This document shows positions 32,098 through 44,340 of a DNA stretch of 64,000 nt, one piece after another. Positions within the stretch are counted from its first letter, which is position 1, and each line of letters opens with the position of its first letter. The notes below the pieces were generated by a model. It was not told where the DNA came from, ran no database searches, and saw only the letters and a program-made list of their open reading frames with translations. Source of the stretch: Candidula unifasciata. Taxonomy: Eukaryota; Mollusca; Gastropoda; Stylommatophora; Geomitridae. The stretch spans positions 950,012-1,014,011 of the forward strand of contig CAJHNH020002669.1 of NCBI GenBank assembly GCA_905116865.2. Reading direction: 5' to 3'. The translations under genes and the position numbers were made by a program.

Positions 32098-32175
32098 GAC
32101 ACAAATCTCCATCCCTCACCAAGGACCGAACCTGAGTCTCTTGCATGACAGGCCTGTATTCTAACCACTTGGCCA
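32098..32175 (-). mobile_element. tRNA-like SINE head
   Basis: Minus strand 'ggctggccaagtggttagaa' (box A) and 'caggttcggtcc' (box B) give a convincing tRNA-like promoter of a SINE. Confidence 0.55.
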
Positions 32176-32954
32176 GCCTTTTCTCTTAGTAACTAGTATG
32201 TAACATGATAGTCAATTGACTACTGACTACTTAGCTGGGCCATGTCCCTCACATAAAGGACGGTCCAAATGATCTTCTGTGTGGTGACTGATAATGGGGA
32301 AAGACCTGGAGGGAGGCCAAGGCTACACTTGAAGGACATAATGCAAACATGATCTGAAAGGGTGCTTTATTAATATCCTACCCCAAACAGAGAAAATTCG
32401 CAGGTCACGGGATAGTCTAATATTTCAAGAGGTGGTAGATAGGCTTCATGCAGTCTCGGGATCTAGACTGCATGCAGTCGTGGGACTTAGGCTCTCTCTC
32501 CTGGGACTTATTTGGTTTGGAGTTAGGGCCAGTTCTAGATGTTTTGGGGTCGTTAAAAGTATCAGAAAGCCAGGAAACCCGGTCTTACCACCCTCTAAAA
32601 TGTTGGACTGTCCTGTGACGTCATCTGGGGTATGGTATTAATTAGGAATCTCTGAAAGATATCAACACTGAGACACCTGGGAGAGATCAGCTGCAGACTG
32701 ACTTCTTTGGAGGCAGAGAGTGAGAGATGGAATGTCACAGTTTGCAAGAGGTCATCATTAAGAGAAGCAGCAAGCTACAGAAAGAAGATGTCGGAGGAAA
32801 AAAACCCAGCCTAGGAATGATGCACTATCAGTGTTTTTATGTGGACAATGTGCCACAGCTCCATGGTCCCCAGGGACTGACGGCTGCCTACTACCTGCAT
32901 AACTGTGAACAGTTCAACAATATTACATTATTTAATAAGTAACAAATACATCTA

Positions 32955-33222
32955 GTCACCGTGGTGTAGCGGCTAGACACTCGCCTGCAGATTAGAAGGT
33001 CCTGGGTTCGGGTCCTCACTGAGCCAGACTTTAAAACAAACAAAAATTGACCTTAGCTCCCTTGTCGACCTTGGGTGCCAGGTACAGTCCCGGGAAGTAA
33101 AAGTGGCCGCCGTGATGTTGACCACATCCCCCATCTAGTGCCGATTAGTCTATAAAATATAGGTCTAGCCCTATATGCCCAACCTACCAGAAGGCGTGGA
33201 AAAAGGTCCTTTGCTTTTGTTT
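32955..33222 (+). mobile_element. tRNA-derived SINE family 1, copy with head
   Basis: 'gtggtgtagcggctagacac' (box A) and 'gggttcgggtcc' (box B), then the family body and tail 'ggtcctttgctttt'. Confidence 0.9.
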
Positions 33223-33772
33223 AAAAATTTTTTTTTTTTTTATTTAAACATTTAACATGGAAACAAGTAACAGTATGCAGCCATTAAAAAAAAATGACTC
33301 AAAGCCCAGGCAATTTCCAGTTGTTGTTCTCTGTATTAGAACTCTCAAATCATCAACATTCAGGCTGCTCACAGAAGATTAAACCCAAGATAAAATATAC
33401 AGATATAAAATGTACAAAAACAGCAATGGCAAACAGTGCTAGGGTAAAGAATAGTCATCACTTTGGCAACAGTAGTTTCTGCTTGCAAAAATAAAACCAT
33501 AATTAAGCTGTATGTAACAAATGTTTACAAAAAGCAATATTATTACACTGACTTGCATAGTAAGTAGAAGTACAATAACAAGGCACAAACAACATTTCTT
33601 TACCAAACAACACATTATAGAAGATGTTTTTTTTTTATACAGGTCATAAGATGAACATCACTGCACTAGGATTGATCTTATATGGCTCAGTCTCTCATAC
33701 TTTTTTGTATGTCTGCATGTGTCTATGTGTAGGTATATATGAGTGTGTGTCTGTATGGATGTATGTATATAT

Positions 33773-34044
33773 GTCTGTGTCTGTCTGTCTGTCTGTATGT
33801 ATGTATGTATGTATGTATGTATGTATGTATGTATGTATGTATGTGTGTATGTATGTGTGTATGTATGTATGTGTGTATGTATGTGTGTATGTATGTGTGT
33901 ATGTATGTATGTATGTATGTATGTATGTATGTATGTATGTATGTATGTATGTATGTATGTATGTATGTATGTATGTATGTATGTATGTATGTATGTATGT
34001 ATGTATGTATGTATGTATGTATGTATGAATGTATGTATGTATGC
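33773..34044 (+). repeat. (ATGT)n tetranucleotide microsatellite, 270 bases
   Basis: GTCT, GTAT and ATGT units. The 4-base period leaves long Tyr/Val/Cys/Met and His/Ile/Thr frames open on both strands; these are not genes. Confidence 0.97.
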
Positions 34045-34479
34045 ATGCATGTGGCTATTATATGTATGTATAATATTTGAATGCCGGCATTCATCATCCA
34101 TGCTTTTAACACTTGATATTCATATTATTTAAACGGCCATATGAACATAACAGGCTTTATTCATAAAATAAATCGCGGTACAAAAGATGAGTCTGGAAAG
34201 ACAGAATGTAAGATGGACCTGCCGGCTCAATTTACGATCCCATGGAAATAAAGTTGGTTCATTCGTTCCGTCTGTATGCCAAGAACTTCACAACAAGCAC
34301 AAGCTCCACAGCCCCAACATGAACCCCTCCAGAGATTCATAAAAACAGACTGCATTTGTGAACTGGAGGGGATGGAAGCCTCCACAAAAAAACCTTGAAA
34401 GACCATGGGAAATGGCATGACCATTTTACCTGAGGGCTCCCAACACATAGTTACTGTCTCAGCCGTGATAGATTAATTA

Positions 34480-34890
34480 AATCGTTCTAGCTATCCTATC
34501 TTAGCTTTCCTAGCTAGTGTGTGTTAGCTATTTCCTAGCTATCATGTCTTAGCTATCATAGCCATCACATCCTAGCTATCATGTTTTAGCTAATATTTCC
34601 TAGCTATCCTAGCCATCACATCCTAGCTATCATGTTTTAGCTATTATTTCCTAGCTATCCTAGCCATCACATCCTAGCTATCATGTTTTAGCTAATATTT
34701 CCTAGCTATCCTAGCCATCACATCCTAGCTATCATGTTTTAGCTAATATTTCCTAGCTATCCTAGCCATCACATCCTAGCTATCATGTTTTAGCTATTAT
34801 TTCCTAGCTATCATGTCTTAGCTATCCTAGCTATCAAATTTAACTTTCCTAGCTAGTGCGTCCTAGCTATTATTTCCTAGCTTTCATGTT
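34480..34890 (+). repeat. Tandem repeat built on 'ctagctatc', about 51-bp higher unit
   Basis: Irregular 10-bp motif organised into near-identical 51-bp units ('tcctagctatcatgttttag', 'ctaatatttcctagctatcc') repeated four times, degenerating at both ends. Confidence 0.9.
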
Positions 34891-35130
34891 TGCCAGCCAC
34901 CTCTGAGCTGATGAGTTAGAATTTCCACTGAGGCGAAGTCTACAATGTTTATAGGCTCTCAGGTTGACCCAGCCTAAAATGGGTGCTAGGAAATATTCTG
35001 GGAAATGAAGGTGGCCAGTGTGATATAAACCAGATCCCACATCAAGTGCTTGGGGTCTATACAAATATAGGTCCAGCACCCATCATGCTTTGAGACATGG
35101 GAATGAACAATTATAAGCTTTTATTAAGTC
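34891..35130 (+). mobile_element. tRNA-derived SINE family 1, diverged copy
   Basis: Keeps 'caggttgacccagcc', 'gggaaatgaaggtggcc' and 'ataggtccagc' in family order with many changes. Confidence 0.65.
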
Positions 35131-35629
35131 TGCTTTTGTTTGTTTGTCTGGTACATTTTTTGCATTAAAAAAAAACAACAACCCCATTTTACTCCCCAGT
35201 GATACACCACAAATAATATAACACAAAAATGGTGCCATCTCCATATAGAAGGTTGGCTGCAATGTAGCCACTATGGAAACATTATGTGGTGAGGTTCACC
35301 AATCTCTTCCATGGTGTGACTCTCGTACCACTTTCTACAAGCTGCAAGAACAGTCTTTTTCTAAAGCATCCACTGTGGGAATGTTGAGGATCGCATTATG
35401 AAATGATTTCACTAACCTCTAAGCTGTAGAATAGCACTATATACTAATTCAGAATCACCAAAGAGGCACTGAAATGGATGAGAGAAACAAAGGTGCCAAA
35501 ACTGATTCCATGATATTGAGACAGTTGCACAGGATATAACAGAATGGATGAAAATATTGCGAGCTTTATATAACGTACAATGGCACAACAGGATAATAAG
35601 GATAATGATGACGGTATACTGGTGTGCCA

Positions 35630-37110
35630 GGCTTAAAGGAGCAATATTGATGTATGCCAGGCTATAAGGAGCAATATTGCTGTATGCCAGGCTATACAGA
35701 GTAATATTGATGTATGCCAGGCTATACAGAGTAATATTGATGTATGCCAGGCTATACAGAGTAATATTGATGTATGCCAGGCTATACAGAGTAATATTGC
35801 TTTATGCCAGGCTATACAGACAGAGTAATATTGCTGTATGCCAGGCTATACAGAGTAACAGAGTAATATTGCAATATTGATGTATGCCAGGCTATACAGA
35901 GTAATATTGAGAGTAATATTGCTGTATGCCAGGCTATATTGATGTAAACAGAGTAATATTGCTGTATGCCAGGCTATACAGAGTAATATTGATGTATGCC
36001 AGGCTATACAGAGTAATATTGATGTATGCCAGGCTATACAGAGTAATATTGCTTTATGCCAGGCTATACAGACAGAGTAATATTGATGTATGCCAGGCTA
36101 TACAGAGTAATATTGATGTATGCCAGGCTATACAGAGTAATATTGCTTTATGCCAGGCTATACAGAGTAATATTGCTTTATGCCAGGCTATACAAACAGA
36201 GTAATATTGCTGTATGCCAGGCTATACAGAGTAATATTGATGTATGCCAGGCTATACAGAGTAATATTGATGTATGCCAGGCTATACAGAGTAATATTGC
36301 TTTATGCCAGGCTATACAGACAGAGTAATATTGATGTATGCCAGGCTATACAGAGTAATATTGATGTATGCCAGGCTATACAGACAGAGTAATATTGATG
36401 TATGCCAGGCTATACAGAGTAATATTGCTTTATGCCAGGCTATACAGAGTAATATTGCTTTATGCCAGGCTATACAGAGTAATATTGATGTAGGCCAGGC
36501 TATACAGAGTAATATTGATGTATGCCAGGCTATACAGAGTAATATTGCTGTATGCCAGGCTATACAGAGTAATATTGCTGTATGCCAGGCTATACAGAGT
36601 AATATTGATGTATGCCAGGCTATACAGAGTAATATTGCTTTATGCCAGGCTATACAGAGTAATATTGCTGTATGCCAGGCTATACAGAGTAATATTGATG
36701 TATGCCAGGCTATACAGAGTAATATTGCTTTATGCCAGGCTATACAGAGTAATATTGCTTTATGCCAGGCTATACAGAGTAATATTGCTTTATGCCAGGC
36801 TATACAGAGTAATATTGCTTTATGCCAGGCTATACAGAGTAATATTGCTTTATGCCAGGCTATACAGAGTAATATTGCTTTATGCCAGGCTATACAGAGT
36901 AATATTGCTTTATGCCAGGCTATACAGAGTAATATTGCTTTATGCCAGGCTATACAGAGTAATATTGCTTTATGCCAGGCTATACAGAGTAATATTGCTT
37001 TATGCCAGGCTATACAGAGTAATATTGATGTATGCTTTTATGTCAATATTGCTGTATGCCAGGTTATATGGAGAAATATTGCTGTATGCCAGGCTATATA
37101 GAGCAATACT
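35630..37110 (+). repeat. 30-bp minisatellite, about 48 units
   Basis: Unit 'cagagtaatattgctttatg' plus 'ccaggctata'; a gatg/gctg/gctt variant site changes along the array, with one long uniform gctt block at 36720-37020. The 30-bp period is frame-neutral, so reading frames up to 265 codons are artefacts. Confidence 0.97.
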
Positions 37111-37309
37111 GCTGTATCAAAGGGAAGAAAAAAGAATGCGGGAAGCAGACAGTCAAAATCACAGCAACGTGAATAAACCCATTTAAAACACAAAACAAAC
37201 AAGAAACAAAATATCTACATAGTGACTCCACAGCCTGATTGACTTGCCTCAGCTCAAACATTCTCGCCTGACTGATTTTTCTAAGTTCAATCAATTGCTC
37301 CTGACTTTT

Positions 37310-37435
37310 CTCACCTCAGTCAGATGCCATATCAACAAGGGTGGTACACTCTCTCAGACCGCTGTTCATCCGTCTCTTGACGTTATCCTCCCAATTTGAA
37401 CCACTGGCGAACTCTTGCCTTTAACTTTTCCCTTT
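37310..37435 (-). pseudogene. Non-LTR RT tail fragment
   Basis: Reverse complement resembles 3960-4110: 'ctctcagaccgctgttcatc' parallels the DSSLRE region there. Confidence 0.4.
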
Positions 37436-37846
37436 AATATGATTTTTAAATGAGTGATATTCCTTAATGTGACTGAAATATCTCAACCATATCTTTTTTT
37501 AAATTTTTTTAAAAATTTATATCAGAAACTCTCTTTTCAATCCCAATATCTGGGGAGCCTCTCTATCCGACTGTTAGTCAACACAGAATTAATAATTTGG
37601 CATTAAAAACAACTAAATCATATAAAATAAAAAATAAAATCCTAACTGACATGCTGGGCTGGCTATAAAAGCAATCAAACTTTAGAAACTCAATAATTCT
37701 GGATTTTTCAATCACAACCACATGAAGTATAAATAGTACATTAAAAGTTCAGTATAAAAACATCCAAAACAATATTTACAGTGTCAATCATGGCAAGACG
37801 TATACATATGAAAAAAAAAACACACTTGATAACCATGTGTAACAAA

Positions 37847-38091
37847 GGGAGTCGCCGTGGCAGAGCGGCTAGACGCGCGCCGCGGATCGGAAGGTCTTCA
37901 AAAATGGACCTTGGCTCCCAGGTCGACCCAGCCTTGAGTGGGTACCGGGTGCAGTCCCGGGAAGTAGAACCGGCCGGCGTGATGCTGACTACATCACCCA
38001 TCTTGTGCCGATTGGTCTATAAAATATAGGTCTAGCCCTATATGCCCTATACCTCTAAAGGCATGGAAAAGGGTCCTTTACTTACTATTTA
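37847..38091 (+). mobile_element. tRNA-derived SINE family 1, intact copy with target-site duplication
   Basis: Flanked by the 13-base direct repeat catgtgtaacaaa (37834-37846 and 38092-38104). Head 'gccgtggcagagcggctaga' is a clear box A; the body and tail match all other copies. It fixes the element at about 245 bp. The region around box B is shortened. Confidence 0.92.
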
Positions 38092-38269
38092 CATGTGTAA
38101 CAAAAGTTTTTTTTTTTACTTATATAAAATGTTTACACATAGCTAGTATTAACTTAAGAGAGGTTCATCAACATCTGCAGCTAAGCAACAGAGCTCATAT
38201 TGGTCAAGACATGACCATCCTAGAAACAGACCAACGTAAACAGGATCGACATATCTTCACAGTCACAGC

Positions 38270-38440
38270 ACATCTACCTGATAGGCCAGTAACCAACAGT
38301 CTGCACACAAATAAGCCAGATGTGGTAAATGGCTGTGCATACAGACCTCAAGTCCTGGAGAAACATCAATGACAAAAATTAAAAAAAGTCTACATTGGAG
38401 TTCACAGACTGAATGCATAAACACAAGAAGAAGAAGACCA
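38270..38440 (+). mobile_element. Family C short interspersed element, 5'-truncated copy
   Basis: Contains 'accaacagtctgcacacaaa', 'taagccagatgtgg', 'ttcacagactgaatgc' and a GAAGAAGAAG end. Confidence 0.6.
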
Positions 38441-38559
38441 AATAATCAGAAAACATTAAAAGGAATTTATTACATAGGATGTTCTTAACTAACCTTGGGG
38501 TAGTAAGATGGCTACCTTGTTTTTTTTTAAAATTGAAAAGCCTCCTTCAAAAATTGTAC

Positions 38560-38760
38560 GCATTCATCATCATCGCCCCGTAACACTGCGTGTCGTTGGG
38601 TCAGCAGTTTCTGTTTATCTGATTATCTCCCTCCACACCTTTGATGGTCAGATGCGATGGACTTCATGGTTGCCTGCCTAAGGCCTGTCCAGTCAGTCAA
38701 GTTCTGTATCCAGATCTCTCTTGGTCTGCCTCTTCTCCTCTACTGAGTTCTGTATGCATT
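38560..38760 (-). pseudogene. Non-LTR RT tail fragment
   Basis: 'tctcttggtctgcctcttct' on the plus strand is the reverse of the RGRPRE-type coding block; the same layout occurs at 53200-53400. Confidence 0.45.
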
Positions 38761-39164
38761 AAAATCATTAATTAAAAAACAAAATTAAGATACTATAAAC
38801 TGATGGCTGCCCAAGTTCAGTTTTAAAAATGATACATTTGTATTGCTGCGACAGTCTCATGAACAAATTCCCATTGAGGTGAATTTGTGATGCAAAGCTT
38901 CCAATGGCAAATATTCTGGGAAATGAAGACCAAACCTTCCAAGGAAGCAACTGACAATGATTGACATAAATCAACAAATCAACCGACAGGGGGTCTCAAT
39001 GTGACAGCATCTGGACCACTCAGGCCAACAAACCTTTTAAAGTTTCAGTTATAAATGAATGGATTTTGCAGCCTAATTTCTACAGATTGACGAGCTAGTA
39101 AAGTCAGTCTCATGCCAACATATCTGTAGTATTACCTTTCTTTTACTTTGAACAAGGCTTCTGA

Positions 39165-39305
39165 TAGGTGACGCCCCACCCCACCAGGACAGCACAACGA
39201 GTGATTGTGACATAAAGTGCCACCACCAATTCAGATGGAAATCACCAGGCGCAAGTCCTAGAAACTCAATTCAACCCTCAGATTATATTAGGGCCCCGGC
39301 AGCGG
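39165..39305 (-). mobile_element. Family A interspersed repeat, reverse copy
   Basis: Reverse complement of the family A block order: 'caccccaccaggacagcaca' and 'gacataaagtgccaccacc', then 'ggccccggcagcggccagg'. Confidence 0.6.
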
Positions 39306-39906
39306 CCAGGTTTTAAAATTAAAACAAAACTGCATTCCAAGCGGGGAAAAGCTACAGATAACACATGAGCTGCTTTTCTAACGGACGGATATACATTCTT
39401 AAATGGCCCTCGTACAGGAAAAAAAAATATTAAAGAAAGCGGACATTTTTTGGGGATTTGATCAGTAAACTTTCTGTGATCAACAGTCAAATTAATTAAA
39501 CACAGATGACCTTTTTAGATGAATCTTCATGAAATTTTTCTGACCCTTTGAAAGTAACGTTTGTTCGTTTATTCAGGTTCCCTGCTTTGAGTCCGAAGCT
39601 AAACTCTTAAGACAACAAGAAGAATATTCTCTCGCTGTCTCCCCTGTTTTTGTTCCACAAATCTGTCAGCCTTTATTAGACAAGTAAAAAAGATAAGCAT
39701 AATACATTCCAGACATGAAGTTTGCTTATTTCAAAAATGCAGTCTTGGAAATAACAACACTATTTTGTGAACACACTCTGTTATCACATTTTTATGTAGA
39801 AGCCGGAAAACATATAGTTAGACATAAACATAATATCACAAATTAATACACACATTTATGTTAACATACTTGAGTGCCACATACTGCTGTTTTGGGAGGG
39901 GGAGGG

Positions 39907-40250
39907 GGCCTGCGTGGTCTCGAGGTATGGTGTCCGCATCAAGTGCTAGAGGTTCCGGGTTCAATCCCCGGCGAGGGCTGAGATTGTTTCACGTGGACTT
40001 GGACTTCTTGCAATACCCCCCTGGTCTCTGGGTAGTGAGATTGGACGCACGTGAGCATTGCTACGCACATAAAAAATCCCTTGGTAGTTGGAAACTGAAA
40101 TAAGTAGCCTAACAGAGCTGCCCAGGCAAAATTTAGAGTTAAAAATCTAGCCAAAGTATTTTAGGACCCCCTCCGATGCTACAGAGCCAGTGCCCTGTGT
40201 TGAGCTTCTTCGGACTCAGACTTATGGGTTACTAGCCATGTGCCATGATG
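39907..40250 (+). mobile_element. tRNA-derived SINE, second family
   Basis: The first 75 bases look like a tRNA: box A 'cgtggtctcgagg', a perfect T-arm ccggg-ttcaatc-cccgg, then an unrelated body. No anticodon-stem pairing good enough for a working tRNA was seen, and the long non-tRNA body marks it as a SINE. Confidence 0.65.
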
Positions 40251-40524
40251 TTGATCCGTTGTTCAAACCTCAAACACTACTGTTTTAATGATACCATACG
40301 ATGATGTTATGATTTTTATCAAATGAATTATAAAGGTGATGTTATTTATCATATTTATGTAATACACATAAAAGCCAAACAACAACATCTTTCTGTGACG
40401 CTGATAAAAGCAAGTTTCACTGATGCACACCGATAAAACCAGGTTTAATAATATACAGTTGGATACTTATCACTCTAAAAAGATACACGTACCATCATTC
40501 ACAATCACACAACAACGTATGCAG

Positions 40525-40745
40525 GACAAAACATGGACAGAGTAGATATCATCAACGCTGTGGGGCCTGGGCTAGAAGATAATGACAAATCTCTGACGCT
40601 AACATGACTGTGTGACCTGGGAGTAAAGCATGGTGAAACACCACTAGACCACCTTCGAGGCCGAGACAGGAACAATGAGTAGAGGCACCTGGGAGTGACT
40701 GCTGCATGGGAGGACTGAGCATGCAGGCAATACCTAATGTGCAGT
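40525..40745 (-). mobile_element. Family B interspersed repeat, reverse copy 1
   Basis: 'tgacctgggagtaaagcatg' and 'agaggcacctgggagtgac' recur at 61905 in the same order, and in reverse at 10760. Confidence 0.55.
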
Positions 40746-40823
40746 GTCACTGATTACGATAATATAACATAATGATACACAATTCCACCAAAATGCATCA
40801 CATGGGTGCATAGAAAAACTGAA

Positions 40824-40829
<6 letters not shown>

Positions 40830-40862
<33 letters not shown>
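40830..40862 (+). repeat. (TA)n microsatellite
   Basis: Sixteen TA units in intergenic sequence. Confidence 0.97.
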
Positions 40863-40869
<7 letters not shown>

Positions 40870-40919
40870 TCGCTCAATTATGATACACATAATGACATCA
40901 TGCAATAATATGCGATAAT

Positions 40920-41165
40920 GAGCCACCGTGGTGTAGTGACTAGACACTTGCCTGCGGATTCCAAGGCCATGGGTTCAAATCTGAACAGAAAATAACCTTG
41001 GCTACCAGGCTGACCCAGCCTTGATTGGGTACCGGGTAAAGTCCTGGAAAGTCAAGGCGGCCGGCATGATGTTGACCAAATCACGGGCCGTGTGTCGACC
41101 AGTCTGTAAAATATTGTAGCATCATACGGCCAATACACCTGAAGGTGTGGAAGGGGGTCTGTTAT
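40920..41165 (+). mobile_element. tRNA-derived SINE family 1, copy with head
   Basis: 'gccaccgtggtgtagtgact' (box A), 'gggttcaaatct' (box B), then the body with 'gacccagccttgattgggta'. Confidence 0.88.
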
Positions 41166-41189
41166 TATGGTGATTATTAGAAAACTTCT

Positions 41190-41480
41190 TCTTCTTCTTC
41201 ACACTTACCGGCTGTAAGCTCTGGTGGAAAGTTCTGGTTGTTCGTCCACCTCTGGACTTTAGACTTGTTCCAGAACCTGAGTGTTGCATGCACATCCATT
41301 TTACAGATCTGACTTATTTGTATGCAGACTATTGGTTCCTTGCCTCTCAGGCAGATGCACTCCGACTTGGAAGAAAGCTCCCAATTAGTCGACTATTACA
41401 ACATAATTTTGGGTAGGCAGTGGGTCTATTCTTGTTTTCCCTACAATGGGGCCCTGGAACCCACACAGGGATATTATAAA
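41190..41480 (-). mobile_element. Family C short interspersed element, reverse copy
   Basis: Reverse complement carries all family C blocks; on the plus strand 'gttctggttgttcgtccacc', 'tgtatgcagactattggttc' and 'gtgggtctattcttg' are visible. Confidence 0.7.
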
Positions 41481-41579
41481 TCATGGATGATACTACTTGA
41501 TGTTATCATCCATCAATAATACAAGTACAGGCATTATAACGACTGAAGGATACAAGACAGTACCTCACTGATAAAGTAT

Positions 41580-41850
41580 AGGACCCTTTTCCCCCGCCTT
41601 CAGGCGTTTGGGCATATACGGCTAGTCACATATTTTTATTCACCAATCAACACTTAGTGAGCGATGTAGTCACCATCACGCCGGCCGCCTTAACTTCCCA
41701 GGTCTTTACCTGGTACCCATTTAAGGCTGGGTTGACCTGGCAGACAAGGTCATTTTTGAAGGAAAAAAAGTCTGGCTCCGCCAGGACCTAAACCCATGAC
41801 CTTCGGATCTGCAGGCGAGAATCTAGGTGCTACATCACAGCAGCTCTTTA
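41580..41850 (-). mobile_element. tRNA-derived SINE family 1, reverse copy
   Basis: Reverse complement begins near 'gtgatgtagcacctagattc' and 'gggtttaggtcc' (box B), then 'cccagccttaaatgggtacc' and the 'aagggtcc' tail. Confidence 0.85.
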
Positions 41851-43776
41851 TAATAGACAGTAGTATCTCATTAATGATACTCGTAATATAATATCCCTTT
41901 AATGATACTTAAGCTGATATTATCAATCATTTATAAATACTAAAGCTATCTTTACTGCCCATAGCAAGGAAGGGACCTGAGCCTAAGGATTTAGGGCACA
42001 GGTGGAGATTTTTATTTTTAGTCTGCAGGTGAAATTGAGAATTACCAACCTGGTGTGTGTGTGTGTGTGTGTGTGTGCGGGTTAAATAGACAACAATCCA
42101 TTACAAACCCAGAGTTTCTTACAACACAATATTTCTGCTGGACAATCCAAGATTATAAACCTTCGCTAAGCCTCTGATGAAGACACATTCAACCACTGAA
42201 GCTCTTCTATATATTCCTAAATTTGCCTGTTCAAGCCAGTTATTTGCAGAAATAAATCATACAAATGAGCGCCAAGAGCCAGATTATACAGTAGTTTTAC
42301 ACAGGCTTCGCGGGCCAGTAAAAATGTGCTCTACAGGCCAGTTTCGCCCCGTAGGCCATCATCATCATTTGCCCACCTCTTATTCATGGCCACAACGCTG
42401 GTACAACATCTGAAACTGTACAGGTTTTAATATTTGTTTTGTTTTGTTTTTGCTCTGAAAGGAAAAAAGGCAAATTAATTGGGTCTCCCGAAATAAAAGC
42501 TCAGTATTTTCCTCGCTCGATGTGATGCTCAATTGTAATGATACTAACTAAAATTATTCTCTTTGAATGATAAACATACACATACCATTACTATTTGATG
42601 ATTCACACACCAGTATTACAACATAGAAGTGATATTATCACACTACAAGAGCACGCACATATACTACTTAACAAATAACACATAATGATATTACCACACA
42701 ACAATAGCACGCACATATACTACTTGACAAATAACACATGATATTATCACACAACAATGATACCCAGACTGATAATATCCTTTGAAATTTACACACGCAA
42801 AGATACACATGTACAAATATTATCACATTTTGAGGAGAAACCTGAAAAACAACTATGAAAATGCTTAAATGCTGCAACCATATGTACAGTAATGTAGTTA
42901 CATTTTCTGTTAACATAGAAATGAACTTGCAAACGTTGTGACAACTCGTAAACTTAATGGGGAAAAAGCCAGGGAAGACAAAGAGATAAATACATGGATG
43001 GCATGTCCACATGGTAAAACTTAAACAAGAACAAACACTTGCTCAGAGACAGGGAACAGTTTGAGATGGGGTACCACGATTGCACTTACCAACATGACAT
43101 TGATGAGGATAGTGTAATTATTCAATGAAATTCTGGGCTACCTTCATACAGAGCAGTCTCTGGAAATATTACATGGCAAGACCCCAATCTCTTCCAGGGT
43201 ATGATTCTCATACCACTGTCACAAAGCTATGAGAACGGTTTAAAAAACAAAACAAAAACTGCCTACTGCGGAAATCAAAATCTGGAACTAAAAGATCATG
43301 AAATTATTAAACACATTTAGTAACCTTCATGGAAGGAGCAGTATATGTAATTATAATTAAATTATAAACATTATGTCAATGTTGATCACATCTCATGCCA
43401 ACCTGGCACACATACCTAGCATGAGACAGCTAGTTCCCAGAGGGGCTGTCTCTAATGGACTTTTATAAAACCCAACAGAAGGTTCTAGACAGTCTGTGTT
43501 TTCTACAAAGGGACTTAAGTTGGTTTTTAAGTCAAAATATGAGTGCAATTTTTTAATTTTTAAATGGGTGTCATGTTATGACAGGTAAAATACTGCCTCA
43601 CTCACGACCCACACAATCAACAAAATATAACTGCTAATGTGAGTTCTGGGACCCCATTTTGGGAGGACCCCATTTTTTGGGGTCAGAGAACCCTCAAAAA
43701 GGAAAGAATGCCCTAAAGCACATGTATTCAAAGGCCTTAATCATGTGTTTTGTTTCAGTAGTGAGAACCCAAATAT

Positions 43777-43968
43777 CAAACCAACATAGAAGAGATAAAT
43801 ACCACAAGCGATTTGTGAAGTTTCTGCTTCTATGTTTGACCTCCAAAGCCTGCTATGTCCTTGCCTTTCAAACCAACATAGAAGAGATAAATACCACAAG
43901 CGATTTGTGAAGTTTCTGCTTCTATGTTTGACCTCCAAAGCCTGCTATGTCCTTGCCTTTCAAACCAA
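43777..43968 (+). repeat. 92-bp tandem duplication (two units)
   Basis: 'caaaccaacatagaagagat' to 'ctatgtccttgcctttc' occurs twice, with a third unit just begun at 43961. Confidence 0.95.
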
Positions 43969-44089
43969 CACGTCCGATCTGATCAAAACCCTAATTAGTC
44001 GTCTTTCACAACATGCTGGGGTCGGGATGGGAGGAGGAGGATGTGGGGGGGGGGGGGGGGAGAGAAGAAACAACATAAGATATTTTTGA

Positions 44090-44340
44090 TAGAGTATTAA
44101 AATCACTGTCAAGATATCATAAATGACACATTTTCAGCATTAAAAAAGACAGTGTCATCATTAAATGACAAATGTCACTTTTCTGTATTAAAAACAGTGT
44201 CAAGACATCACAACTGACACATTTGATTACTATTCAAATGACAGCTTCAAAATTACAAATTAATCTTTTGATTGAGTATTAAAAATGCAGTGTCCCATTT
44301 TTGTTTGAGTCTTTAAACAACAGTTTCAGGACACGTGACA
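44090..44340 (-). repeat. Degenerate tandem repeat in the Salvador 3' flank / probable 3' UTR
   Basis: Four imperfect units share 'attaaaaacagtgtcaagac' and 'atcac..ctgacacattt'. The last unit runs close to the stop codon region. A G18 run lies just beyond (44045-44061). No strong polyadenylation signal was seen. Confidence 0.55.

Larger units (their letters stand above)
30386..44340. other. Convergent intergenic region between the CCDC42-like gene and Salvador
   Basis: Fourteen kilobases with no supported gene. It holds SINEs of several families, RT tails, a MITE, the tetranucleotide array at 33773, the 51-bp array at 34480 and the 30-bp array at 35630. 33225-33620, 35110-35620, 37440-37840, 39480-39900 and 42000-43650 are AT-rich with nothing recognised. 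Confidence 0.6.

Noticed and set aside
33624..34132. Long Cys/Met/Tyr/Val and His/Ile/Thr frames on both strands
   Set aside because: They are the ATGT tetranucleotide repeat.
36304..37186. 265- and 223-codon frames
   Set aside because: 30-bp minisatellite; the same unit is read in different frames.
39907..39982. A functional tRNA gene
   Set aside because: A good T-arm and box A/B, but a poor anticodon stem and a long attached non-tRNA body, as in SINEs.
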